Positions 49,836 through 62,192 of a stretch of 64,000 nt of DNA are shown piece by piece. Source of the DNA: Metallyticus violacea (lineage: Eukaryota > Arthropoda > Insecta > Mantodea > Metallyticidae). The translations under genes and the position numbers were made by a program. Numbering within the stretch: position 1 is the stretch's first letter; every line of letters starts with the position of its first letter. The stretch spans positions 66,445,501-66,509,500 of the forward strand of contig CM060834.1 in assembly GCA_030762175.1 (NCBI GenBank). Direction: 5' to 3'. The notes beneath the pieces were generated by a model. That model had not been told where the DNA came from and ran no database searches. It saw only the letters and a list, made by a program, of their open reading frames with translations.

Positions 49836-52540
49836 GCCTTAGACAAGCATATTATGCGCAAAGAATCTCGAAAAGAAAAAAAATTTTTTTCGAAGTTTGG
49901 AAACTTCGTTAGAATCACTTTTTTTCCGTTCTTATTTAAGATAACTTTTTCTCTTTCATTATACTAGTTTGATAGCCTGAGACAAGCATATTATGCGCAA
50001 AGAATCTCGAAAAGAAAAAAATTTTTTTTCGAAGTTTGGAAACTTCCTTAGAATCACTTTTTTTCCATTCTTATTTGAGACAACTTGTTCTCTTTCATTA
50101 TACTTGTTTGATAGCTTTAGACAAGCATATTATGCGCAAAGAATCTCGAAAAGAAAAAAATTTTTTTTCGAAGTTTGGAAACTTCGTTAGAATCACTTTT
50201 TTTCCGTTCTTATTTAAGATTACTGGTTCTCTTTCATTATACTAGTTTGATAGCCTCAGAAAAGCATATTATGCGCAAAGAATCTCTAAAAGAAAAAATT
50301 TTTTTTTCGAAGTTTGGAAACTTCGTTAGAATCACTTTTTTTCCGTTCTTATTTGAGATAACTTGTTCTCTTTCATTATACTAGTTTGATAGCCTCAGAA
50401 AAGCATAGGTATGCGCAAAGAATTTCGAAAAGAAAAAAATTTTTTTTCGAAGTTTGGAAACTTCGTTAGAATCACTTTTTTTCCGTTCTTATTTGAGATA
50501 ATTGGTTCTCTTTCATTATACTAGTTTGATAGCCTCAGACAAGCGTATTATGCGCAAAGAATCTCGAAAAGAAAAAAATTGTTTTTCGAAGTTTGGAAAG
50601 TTCCTTAGAATCACTTTTTTTCCATTCTTATTTGAGATAACTTGTTCTCTTTCATTATACTTGTTTGATAGTCTTAGACAAGCATATTATGCGCAAAGAA
50701 TCTCGAAAAGAAAAAAATTTTTTTTCGAACTTTGGAAACTTCGTTAGAATCACTTTTTTTCCGTTCTTATTTAAGATTACTGGTTCTCTTTCATTATACT
50801 AGTTTGATAGCCTCAGACAAGCATATTATGCGCAAAGAATCTCGAAAAGAAAAAAATTTTTTTTCGAAGTTTGGAAACTTCGTTAGAATCACCTTTTTTC
50901 CGTTCTTATTTGAGATAACTTGTTCTCTTTCATTATACTAGTTTGATAGCCTCAGAAACGCATATTATGCGCAAAGAATCTCGAAAAGAAAAAATTTTTT
51001 TTTCGAAGATTGGAAACCTCGTTAGAATCACTTTTTTTCCGTTCTTATTTGAGATAACTGGTTCTCTTTCATTATACTAGTTTGATAGCCTCAGACAAGC
51101 ATATTATGCGCAAAGAATCTCGAAAAGAAAAAAAATTTTTTTCGAAGTTTGGAAACTTCCTTAGAATCACTTTTTTTCCATTCTTATTTGAGATAACTTG
51201 TTCTCTTTCATTATACTAGTTTGATAGCCTTAGACAAGCATATTATGCGCAAAGAATCTCGAAAAGAAAAAAATTTTTTTTCGAAGTTTGGAAACTTCGT
51301 TAGAATCACTTTTTTCCGTTCTTATTTAAGATAATTTGTTCTCTTTCATTATACTAGTTTGATAGCCTTAGACAAGCATATTATGCGCAAAGAATCTCGA
51401 AAAGAAAAAAATTTTTTTCGAAGTTTGGAAACTTCGTTAGAATCACTTTTTTTCCGTTCTTATTTGAGATAACTGGTTCTCTTTCATTATACTAGTTTGA
51501 GAGCCTCAGAAAAGCATATTATGCGCAAAGAATCTCGAAAAGAAAAAAATTTTTTTTCGAAGATTGGAAACCTCGTTAGAATCACTTTTTTTCCGTTCTT
51601 ATTTGAGATAACTGGTTCTCTTTCATTATACTAGTTTGATAGCCTCAGACAAGCATATTATGCGCAAAGAATCTCGAAAAGAAAAAAATTTTTTTTCGAA
51701 GTTTGGAAACTTCCTTAGAATCACTTTTTATCCATTCTTATTTGAGATAACTTGTTCTCTTTCATTATACTAGTTTGATAGCCTTAGACAAGCATATTAT
51801 GCGCAAAGAATCTCGAAAAGAAAAAAATTTTTTTTCGAAGTTTGGAAACTTCGTTAGAATCACTTTTTTTCCGTTCTTATATAAGATAACTTGTTCTCTT
51901 TCATTATACTAGTTTGATAGCCTGAGACAAGCATATTATGCGCAAAGAATCTCGAAAAGAAAAAAATTTTTTTTCGAAGTTTGGAAACTTTGTTAGAATC
52001 ACTTTTTTTCCGTTCTTATTTGAGATAACTGGTTCTCTTTCATTATACTAGTTTGATAGCCTCAGAAAAGCATATTATGCGCAAAGAATCTCGAAAAGAA
52101 AAAAATTTTTTTTCAAAGATTGGAAACCTCGTTAGAATCACTTTTTTTCCGTTCTTATTTGAGATAACTGGTTCTCTTTCATTATACTAGTTTGATAGCC
52201 TCAGACAAGCATATTATGCGCAAAGAATCTCGAAAAGAAAAAAAATTTTTTTCGAAGTATGGAAACTTCCTTAGAATCACTTTTTTTCCATTCTTATTTG
52301 AGATAACTTGTTCTCTTTCATTATACTAGTTTGATAGCCTTAGACAAGCATATTATGCGCAGAGAATCTCGAAAAGAAAAAACTTTTTTTTCGAAGTTTG
52401 GAAACTTCGTTAGAATCACTTTTTTTCCGTTCTTATTTGAGATAACTGGTTCTCTTTCATTATACTAGTTTGATAGCCTCAGACAAGCATATTATGCGCA
52501 AAGAATCTCGAAAAGAAAAAAATTTTTTTTCGAAGTTTGG

Positions 52541-52570
52541 AAACTTCGTTAGAATCCGTTCTTATTTGAG
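52541..52570 (+). repeat. Monomer with private 10-bp deletion
   Basis: GTTAGAATC joins directly to CGTTCTTATTT, so the ACTTTTTTTC tract is missing. The A1 counterpart near 9362-9386 is complete, and the offset drops from 43189 to 43179 here. The deletion therefore arose in A2 after the split. Confidence 0.9.
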
Positions 52571-55500
52571 ATAACTTGTTCTCTTTCATTATACTAGTTT
52601 GATAGCCTTAGACAAGCATATTATGCGCAAAGAATCTCGAAAAGAAAAAAATATTTTTTCGAAGTTTGGAAACTTCCTTAGAATCACTTTTTTTCCATTC
52701 TTATTTGAGATAACTTGTTCTCTTTCATTATACTTGTTTGATAGCCTTAGACAAGCATATTATGCGCAAAGAATCTCGAAAAGAAAAAAATTTTTTTTCG
52801 AAGTTTGGAAACTTCGTTAGAATCACTTTTTTTCTGTTCTTATTTAAGATAACTTGTTCTCTTTCATTATACTAGTTTGATAGCCTGAGACAAGCATATT
52901 ATGCGCAAAGAATCTCGAAAAGAAAAAAATTTTTTTTCGAAGTTTGGAAACTTCGTTAGAATCACTTTTTTTCCGTTCTTATTTGAGATAACTGGTTCTC
53001 TTTCATTATACTAGTTTGAGAGCCTCAGAAAAGCATATTATGCGCAAAGAATCTCGAAAAGAAAAAAATTTTTTTTCGAAGTTTGGAAACTTCGTTAGAA
53101 TCACTTTTTTTCCGTTCTTATTTAAGATTACTGGTTCTCTTTCATTATACTAATTTGATAGCCTCAGAAAAGCATATTATGCGCAAAGAATCTCTAAAAG
53201 AAAAAATTTTTTTTTCGAAGTTTGGAAACTTCGTTAGAATCACTTTTTTTCCGTTCTTATTTGAGATAACTGGTTCTCTTTCATTATACTAGTTTGATAG
53301 CCTCAGAAAAGCATATTATGCGCAAAGAATCTCGAAAAGAAAAAAATTTTTTTTCGAAGATTGGAAACCTCGTTAGAATCACTTTTTTTCCGTTCTTATT
53401 TGAGATAACTGGTTCTCTTTCATTATACTAGTTTGATAGCCTCAGACAAGCATATTATGCGCAAAGAATCTCGAAAAGAAAAAAAATTTTTTTCGAAGTT
53501 TGGAAACTTCCTTAGAATCACTTTTTTTCCATTCTTATTTGAGATAACTTGTTCTCTTTCATTATACTAGTTTGATAGCCTTAGACAAGCATATTATGCG
53601 CAAAGAATCTCGAAAAGAAAAAAATTTTTTTTCGAAGTTTGGAAACTTCGTTAGAATCACTTTTTTCCGTTCTTATTTAAGATAACTTGTTCTCTTTCAT
53701 TATACTAGTTTGATAGCCTTAGACAAGCATATTATGCGCAAAGAATCTCGAAAAGAAAAAAATTTTTTTTCGAAGTTTGGAAACTTCGTTAGAATCACTT
53801 TTTTTCCGTTCTTATTTGAGATAACTGGTTCTCTTTCATTATACTAGTTTGATAGCCTCAGACAAGCATATTATGCGCAAAGAATCTCGAAAAGAAAAAA
53901 AATTTTTTTCGAAGTTTGGAAACTTCGTTAGAATCACTTTTTTTCCGTTCTTATTTGAGATAACTGGTTCTCTTTCATTATACTAGTTTGAGAGCCTCAG
54001 AAAAGCATATTATGCGCAAAGAATCTCGAAAAGAAAAAAATTTTTTTTCGAAGATTGGAAAGCTCGTTAGAATCACTTTTTTTCCGTTCTTTTTTGAGAT
54101 AACTGGTTCTCTTTCATTATACTAGTTTGATAGCCTCAGACAAGCATATTATGCGCAAAGATTCTCGAAAAGAAAAAAATTTTTTTTCGAAGTTTGGAAA
54201 CTTCCTTAGAATCACTTTTTATCCATTCTTATTTGAGATAACTTGTTCTCTTTCATTATACTAGTTTGATAGCCTTAGACAAGCATATAATGCGCAAAGA
54301 ATCTCGAAAAGAAAAAAATTTTTTTTCGAAGTTTGGAAACTTCGTTAGAATCACTTTTTTTCCGTTCTTATTTCAGATAACTTGTTCTCTTTCATTATAC
54401 TAGTTTGATAGCCTGAGACAAGCATATTATGCGCAAAGAATCTCGAAAAGAAAAAAAATTTTTTTCGAAGTTTGGAAACTTCGTTAGAATCACTTTTTTT
54501 CCGTTCTTATTTGAGATAACTTGTTCTCTTTCATTATACTAGTTTGATAGCCTTAGACAAGCATATTATGCGCAAAGAATCTCGAAAAGAAAAAAAAGTT
54601 TTTTTCGAAGTTTGGAAACTTCGTTAGAATCACTTTTTTTCCGTTCTTATTTGAGATAACTGGTTCTCTTTCATTATGCTAGTTTGATAGCCTCAGAAAA
54701 GCATATTATGCGCAAAGAATCTCGAAAAGAAAAAAATTTTTTTTCGAAGATTGGAAACCTCGTTAGAATCACTTTTTTTCCGTTCTTATTTGAGATAACT
54801 GGTTCTCTTTCATTATACTAGTTTGATAGCCTCAGACAAGCATATTATGCGCAAAGAATCTCGAAAAGAAAAAAAATTTTTTTCGAAGTTTGGAAACTTC
54901 CTTAGAATCACTTTTTTTCCATTCTTATTTGAGATAACTTGTTCTCTTTCATTATACTAGTTTGATAGCCTTAGACAAGCATATTATGCGCAAAGAATCT
55001 CGAAAAGAAAAAAATTTTTTTTCGAAGTTTGGAAACTTCGTTAGAATCACTTTTTTCCGTTCTTATTTAAGATAATTTGTTCTCTTTCATTATACTAGTT
55101 TGATAGCCTTAGACAAGCATATTATGCGCAAAGAATCTCGAAAAGAAAAAAATTTTTTTTCGAAGTTTGGAAACTTCGTTAGAAACACTTTTTTTCCGTT
55201 CTTATTTGAGATAACTGGTTCTCTTTCATTATACTAGTTTGAGAGCCTCAGAAAAGCATATTATGCGCAAAGAATATCGAAAAGAAAAAAATTTTTTTTC
55301 GAAGTTTGGAAACTTCGTTAGAATCACTTTTTTTCCGTTCTTATTTAAGATTACTGGTTCTCTTTCATTATACTAATTTGATAGCCTCAGAAATGCATAT
55401 TATGCGCAAAGAATCTCTAAAAGAAAAAATTTTTTTTTCGAAGTTTGGAAACTTCGTTAGAATCACTTTTTTTCCGTTCTTATTTGAGATAACTGGTTCT

Positions 55501-56190
55501 CTTTCATTATACTAGTTTGATAGCCTCAGAAAAGCATATTATGCGCAAAGAATCTCGAAAAGAAAAAAATTTTTTTTCGAAGATTGGAAACCTCGTTAGA
55601 ATCACTTTTTTTCCGTTCTTATTTGAGATAACTGGTTCTCTTTCATTATACTAGTTTGATAGCCTCAGACAAGCATATTATGCGCAAAGAATCTCGAAAA
55701 GAAAAAAAATTTTTTTCGAAGTTTGGAAACTTCCTTAGAATCACTTTTTTTCCATTCTTATTTGAGATAACTTGTTCTCTTTCATTATACTAGTTTGATA
55801 GCCTTAGACAAGCATATTATGCGCAAAGAATCTCGAAAAGAAAAAAATAATTTTTCGAAGTTTGGAAACTTCGTTAGAATCACTTTTTTCCGTTCTTATT
55901 TAAGATAACTTGTTCTCTTTCATTATACTAGTTTGATAGCCTTAGACAAGCATATTATGCGCAAAGAATCTCGAAAAGAAAAAAATTTTTTTTCGAAGTT
56001 TGGAAACTTCGTTAGAATCACTTTTTTTCCGTTCTTATTTGAGATAACTGGTTCTCTTTCATTATACTAGTTTGATAGCCTCAGACAAGCATATTATGCG
56101 CAAAGAATCTCGAAAAGAAAAAAATTTTTTTTCGAAGTTTGGAAACTTCGTTAGAATCACTTTTTTTCCGTTCTTATTTGAGATAACTGG

Positions 56191-56215
56191 TTCTCTTTCA
56201 TTACTAGTTTGAGAG
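56191..56215 (+). repeat. Monomer with 3-bp deletion, A2 counterpart
   Basis: It carries the same loss of TAT in CATTATACTAG as at 13571-13590, followed by the same GAGAGCC monomer. Confidence 0.9.
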
Positions 56216-59200
56216 CCTCAGAAAAGCATATTATGCGCAAAGAATCTCGAAAAGAAAAAAATTTTTTTTCGAAGATTGGAAAGCTCGTTAGAATCACTTT
56301 TTTTCCGTTCTTATTTGAGATAACTGGTTCTCTTTCATTATACTAGTTTGATAGCCTCAGACAAGCATATTATGCGCAAAGATTCTCGAAAAGAAAAAAA
56401 TTTTTTTTCGAAGTTTGGAAACTTCCTTAGAATCACTTTTTATCCATTCTTATTTGAGATAACTTGTTCTCTTTCATTATACTAGTTTGATAGCCTTAGA
56501 CAAGCATATAATGCGCAAAGAATCTCGAAAAGAAAAAAATTTTTTTTCGAACTTTGGAAACTTCGTTAGAATCACTTTTTTTCCGTTCTTATTTCAGATA
56601 ACTTGTTCTCTTTCATTATACTAGTTTGATAGCCTGAGACAAGCATATTATGCGCAAAGAATCTCGAAAAGAAAAAAATTTTTTTTCGAAGTTTGGAAAC
56701 TTCGTTAGAATCACTTTTTTTCCGTTCTTATTTGAGATAACTTGTTCTCTTTCATTATACTAGTTTGATAGCCTTAGACAAGCATATTATGCGCAAAGAA
56801 TCTCGAAAAGAAAAAAAATTTTTTTCGAAGTTTGGAAACTTCGTTAGAATCACTTTTTTTCCGTTCTTATTTGAGATAACTGGTTCTCTTTCATTGTACT
56901 AGTTTGATAGCCTCAGAAAAGCATATTATGCGCAAAGAATCTCGAAAAGAAAAAATTTTTTTTCGAAGATTGGAAACCTCGTTAGAATCACTTTTTTTCC
57001 GTTCTTATTTGAGATAACTGGTTCTCTTTCATTATACTAGTTTGATAGCCTCAGACAAGCATATTATGCGCAAAGAATCTCGAAAAGAAAAAAAATTTTT
57101 TTCGAAGTTTGGAAACTTCCTTAGAATCACTTTTTTTCCATTCTTATTTGAGATAACTTGTTCTCTTTCATTATACTAGTTTGATAGCCTTAGACAAGCA
57201 TATTATGCGCAAAGAATCTCGAAAAGAAAAAAATTTTTTTTCGAAGTTTGGAAACTTCGTTAGAATCACTTTTTTTCCGTTCTTATTTAAGATAACTTGT
57301 TCTCTTTCATTATACTAGTTTGATAGCCTTAGACAAGCATATTATTCGCAAAGAAACTCGAAAAGAAAAAAATTTTTTTTCCAAGTTTGGAAACTTCATT
57401 AGAATCACTTTTTTTCCGTTCTTATTTGAGATAACTGGTTCTCTTTCATTATACTAGTTTGATAGCCTCAGACAAGCATATTATGCGCAAAGAATCTCGA
57501 AAAGAAAAAAATTTGTTTTCGAAGTTTGGAAACTTCGTTAGAATCACTGTTTTTCCGTTCTTATTTGAGATAACTTGTTCTCTTTCATTATACTAGTTTG
57601 ATAGCCTTAGACAAGCATATTATGCGCAAAGAATGTCGAAAAGAAAAAATTTTTTTTTCGAAGTTTGGAAACTTCGTTAGAATCACTTTTTTTCCGTTCT
57701 TATTTGAGATAACTGGTTCTCTTTCATTATACTAGTTTGATAGCCTCAGAAAAGCATATTATGCGCAAACAATCTCGAAAAGAAAAAAATTTTTTTTCGA
57801 AGATTGGAAACCTCGTTAGAATCACTTTTTTTCCGTTCTTATTTGAGATAACTGGTTCTCTTTCATTATACTAGTTTGATAGCCTCAGACAAGCATATTA
57901 TGCGCAAAGAATATCGAAAAGAAAAAAAATTTTTTTCGAAGTTTGGAAACTTCCTTAGAATCACTTTTTTTCCATTCTTATTTGAGATAACTTGTTCTCT
58001 TTCATTATACTAGTTTGATAGCCTTAGACAAGCATATTATGCGCAAAGAATCTCGAAAAGAAAAAAATTTTTTTTCGAAGTTTGGAAACTTCGTTAGAAT
58101 CACTTTTTTTCCGTTCTTATTTAAGATAACTTGTTCTCTTTCATTATACTAGTTTGATAGCCTTAGACAAGCATATTATGCGCAAAGAATCTCGAAAAGA
58201 AAAAAATTTTTTTTCGAAGTTTGGAAACTTCATTAGAAAAATTTTTTTCCATTCTAATTTGAGATAACTGGTTCTCTTTCATTATACTAGTTTGATAGCC
58301 TCAGACAAGCAAATTATGCGCAAGGAATCTCGAAAAGAAAAAAATTTTTTTTCGAAGTTTGGAAACTTCGTTAGAATCACTTTTTTTCCGTTCTTATTTG
58401 AGATAACTGGTTCTCTTTCATTATACTAGTTTGAGAGCCTCAGAAAAGCATATTATGCGCAAAGAATCTCGAAAAGAAAAAAATTTTTTTTCGAAGATTG
58501 GAAAGCTCGTTAGAATCACTTTTTTTCCGTTCTTATTTGAGATAACTGGTTCTCTTTCATTATACTAGTTTGATAGCCTCAGACAAGCATATTATGCGCA
58601 AAGAATCTCGAAAAGAAAAAAATTTTTTTTCGAAGTTTGGAAACTTCCTTAGAATCACTTTTTTCCATTCTTATTTGAGATAACTTGTTCTCTTTCATTA
58701 TACTAGTTTGATAGCCTTAGACAAGCATATTATGCGCAAAGAATCTCGAAAAGAAAAAAATTTTTTTTCGAAGTTTGGAAACTTCGTTAGAATCACTTTT
58801 TTTCCGTTCTTATTTAAGATAACTTGTTCTCTTTCATTATACTAGTTTGATAGCCTGAGACAAGCATATTATGCGCAAAGAATCTCGAAAAGAAAAAAAT
58901 TTTTTTTCGAAGTTTGGAAACTTCGTTAGAATCACTTTTTTTCCGTTCTTATTTGAGATAACTGCTTCTCTTTCATTATACTAGTTTGATAGCCTCAGAC
59001 AAGCATATTATGCCCAAAGAATCTCGAAAAGAAAAAAATTTTTTTTCGAAGTTTGGAAACTTCCTTAGAATCACTTTTTTTCCATTCTTATTTGAGATAA
59101 CTTGTTTTCTTTCATTATACTTGTTTGATAGCCTTAGACAAGCATATTATGCGCAAAGAATCTCGAAAAGAAAAAAATTTTTTTTCGAAGTTTGGAAACT

Positions 59201-60109
59201 TCGTTAGAATCACTTTTTTTCCTTTCTTATTTAAGATTACTGGTTCTCTTTCATTATACTAGTTTGATAGCCTCAGAAAAGCATATTATGCGCAAAGAAT
59301 CTCTAAAAGAAAAATTTTTTTTTTCGAAGTTTGGAAACTTCGTTAGAATCACTTTTTTTCCGTTCTTATTTGAGATAACTGGTTCTCTTTCATTATACTA
59401 GTTTGATAGCCTCAGACAAGCATATTATGCGCAAAGAATCTCGAAAAGAAAAAAATTTTTTTTCGAAGTATGGAAACTTCGTTAGAATCACTTTTTTTCC
59501 GTTCTTATTTGAGATAACTGGTTCTCTTTCATTATACTAGTTTGAGAGCCTCAGAAAAGCATATTATGCGCAAAGAATCTCGAAAAGAAAAAAATTTTTT
59601 TTCGAAGATTGGAAAGCTCGTTAGAATCACTTTTTTTCCGTTCTTATTTGAGATAACTGGTTCTCTTTCATTATACTAGTTTGATAGCCTCAGACAAGCA
59701 TATTATGCGCAAAGATTCTCGAAAAGAAAAAAATTTTTTTTCGAAGTTTGGAAACTTCCTTAGAATCACTTTTTATCCATTCTTATTTGAGATAACTTGT
59801 TCTCTTTCATTATACTAGTTTGATAGCCTTAGACAAGCATATAATGCGCAAAGAATCTCGAAAAGAAAAAAATTTTTTTTCGAACTTTGGAAACTTCGTT
59901 AGAATCACTTTTTTTCCGTTCTTATTTCAGATAACTTGTTCTCTTTCATTATACTAGTTTGATAGCCTGAGACAAGCATATTATGCGCAAAGAATCTCGA
60001 AAAGAAAAAAATTTTTTTTCGAAGTTTGGAAACTTCGTTAGAATCACTTTTTTGCCATTCTTATTTGAGATAACTTGTTCTCTTTCATTATACTAGTTTG
60101 ATAGCCTTA

Positions 60110-61917
60110 GACAAGCATATTATGCGCAAAGAATCTCGAAAAGAAAAAAAATTTTTTTCGAAGTTTGGAAACTTCGTTAGAATCACTTTTTTTCCGTTCT
60201 TATTTGAGATAACTGGTTCTCTTTCATTATACTAGTTTGATAGCCTCAGAAAAGCATATTATGCGCAAAGAATCTCGAAAAGAAAAAAATTTTTTTTCGA
60301 AGATTGGAAACCTCGTTAGAATCACTTTTTTTCCGTTCTTATTTGAGATAACTGGTTCTCTTTCATTATACTAGTTTGATAGCCTCAGACAAGCATATTA
60401 TGCGCAAAGAATCTCGAAAAGAAAAAAAATTTTTTTCGAAGTTTGGAAACTTCCTTAGAATCACTTTTTTTCCATTCTTATTTGAGATAACTTGTTCTCT
60501 TTCATTATACAAGTTTGATAGCCTTAGACAAGCATATTATGCGCAAAGAATCTCGAAAAGAAAAAAATTTTTTTTCGAAGTTTGGAAACTTCGTTAGAAT
60601 CACTTTTTTTCCGTTCTTATTTAAGATAACTTGTTCTCTTTCATTATACTAGTTTGATAGCCTTAGACAAGCATATTATTCGCAAAGAATCTCGAAAAGA
60701 AAAAAATTTTTTTTCCAAGTTTGGAAACTTCATTAGAATCACTTTTTTTCCGTTCTTATTTGAGATAACTGGTTCTCTTTCATTATACTAGTTTGATAGC
60801 CTCAGACAAGCATATTATGCGCAAAGAATCTCGAAAAGAAAAAAATTTGTTTTCGAAGTTTGGAAACTTCGTTAGAATCACTGTTTTTCCGTTCTTATTT
60901 GAGATAACTTGTTCTCTTTCATTATACTAGTTTGATAGCCTTAGACAAGCATATTATGCGCAAAGAATGTCGAAAAGAAAAAATTTTTTTTTCGAAGTTT
61001 GGAAACTTCGTTAGAATCACTTTTTTTCCGTTCTTATTTGAGATAACTGGTTCTCTTTCATTATACTAGTTTGATAGCCTCAGAAAAGCATATTATGCGC
61101 AAAGAATCTCGAAAAGAAAAAAATTTTTTTTCGAAGATTGGAAACCTCGTTAGAATCACTTTTTTTCCGTTCTTATTTGAGATAACTGGTTCTCTTTCAT
61201 TATACTAGTTTGATAGCCTCAGACAAGCATATTATGCGCAAAGAATCTCGAAAAGAAAAAAAATTTTTTTCGAAGTTTGGAAACTTCCTTAGAATCACTT
61301 TTTTTCCATTCTTATTTGAGATAACTTGTTCTCTTTCATTATACTAGTTTGATAGCCTTAGACAAGCATATTATGCGCAAAGAATCTCGAAAAGAAAAAA
61401 ATTTTTTTTCGAAGTTTGGAAACTTCGTTAGAATCACTTTTTTTCCGTTCTTATTTAAGATAACTTGTTCTCTTTCATTATACTAGTTTGATAGCCTTAG
61501 ACAAGCATATTATGCGCAAAGAATCTCGAAAAGAAAAAAATTTTTTTTCGAAGTTTGGAAACTTCATTAGAAAAATTTTTTTCCATTCTAATTTGAGATA
61601 ACTGGTTCTCTTTCATTATACTAGTTTGATAGCCTCAGACAAGCAAATTATGCGCGAGGAATCTCGAAAAGAAAAAAATTTTTTTTCGAAGTTTGGAAAC
61701 TTCGTTAGAATCACTTTTTTTCCGTTCTTATTTGAGATAACTGGTTCTCTTTCATTATACTAGTTTGAGAGCCTCAGAAAAGCATATTATGCGCAAAGAA
61801 TCTCGAAAAGAAAAAAATTTTTTTTCGAAGATTGGAAAGCTCGTTAGAATCACTTTTTTTCCGTTCTTATTTGAGATAACTGGTTCTCTTTCATTATACT
61901 AGTTTGATAGCCTCAGA
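60110..61917 (+). repeat. 15-monomer HOR (2083-bp period), copy 1
   Basis: Markers include a CAGAAAAG/GATTGG monomer (60241), ATTATTCGC (near 60676), AAATTTGTTTTCG, CACTGTTTTTCC, ACTTCATTAGAAAAA (61561) and GCGCGAGG (61652). All recur 2083 bp downstream. Confidence 0.8.
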
Positions 61918-62192
61918 CAAGCATATTATGCGCAAAGAATCTCGAAAAGAAAAAAATTTTTTTTCGAAGTTTGGAAACTTCCTTAGAATCACTTTTTTCC
62001 ATTCTTATTTGAGATAACTTGTTCTCTTTCATTATACTAGTTTGATAGCCTTAGACAAGCATATTATGCGCAAAGAATCTCGAAAAGAAAAAAATTTTTT
62101 TTCGAAGTTTGGAAACTTCGTTAGAATCACTTTTTTTCCGTTCTTATTTAAGATAACTTGTTCTCTTTCATTATACTAGTTTGATAGCCTGA

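Noticed and set aside
133..60597. More than 90 open frames of 61-97 codons on the + strand with similar peptides (MRKESRKEKNFFSKFG-like)
   Set aside because: They are translations of the satellite itself. 139 is 1 modulo 3, so each frame passes into the next frame of the following monomer until a stop appears. Most begin at TTG, recur identically wherever the same monomer pair occurs, overlap one another in different frames, and lack any recognisable domain or upstream signal.
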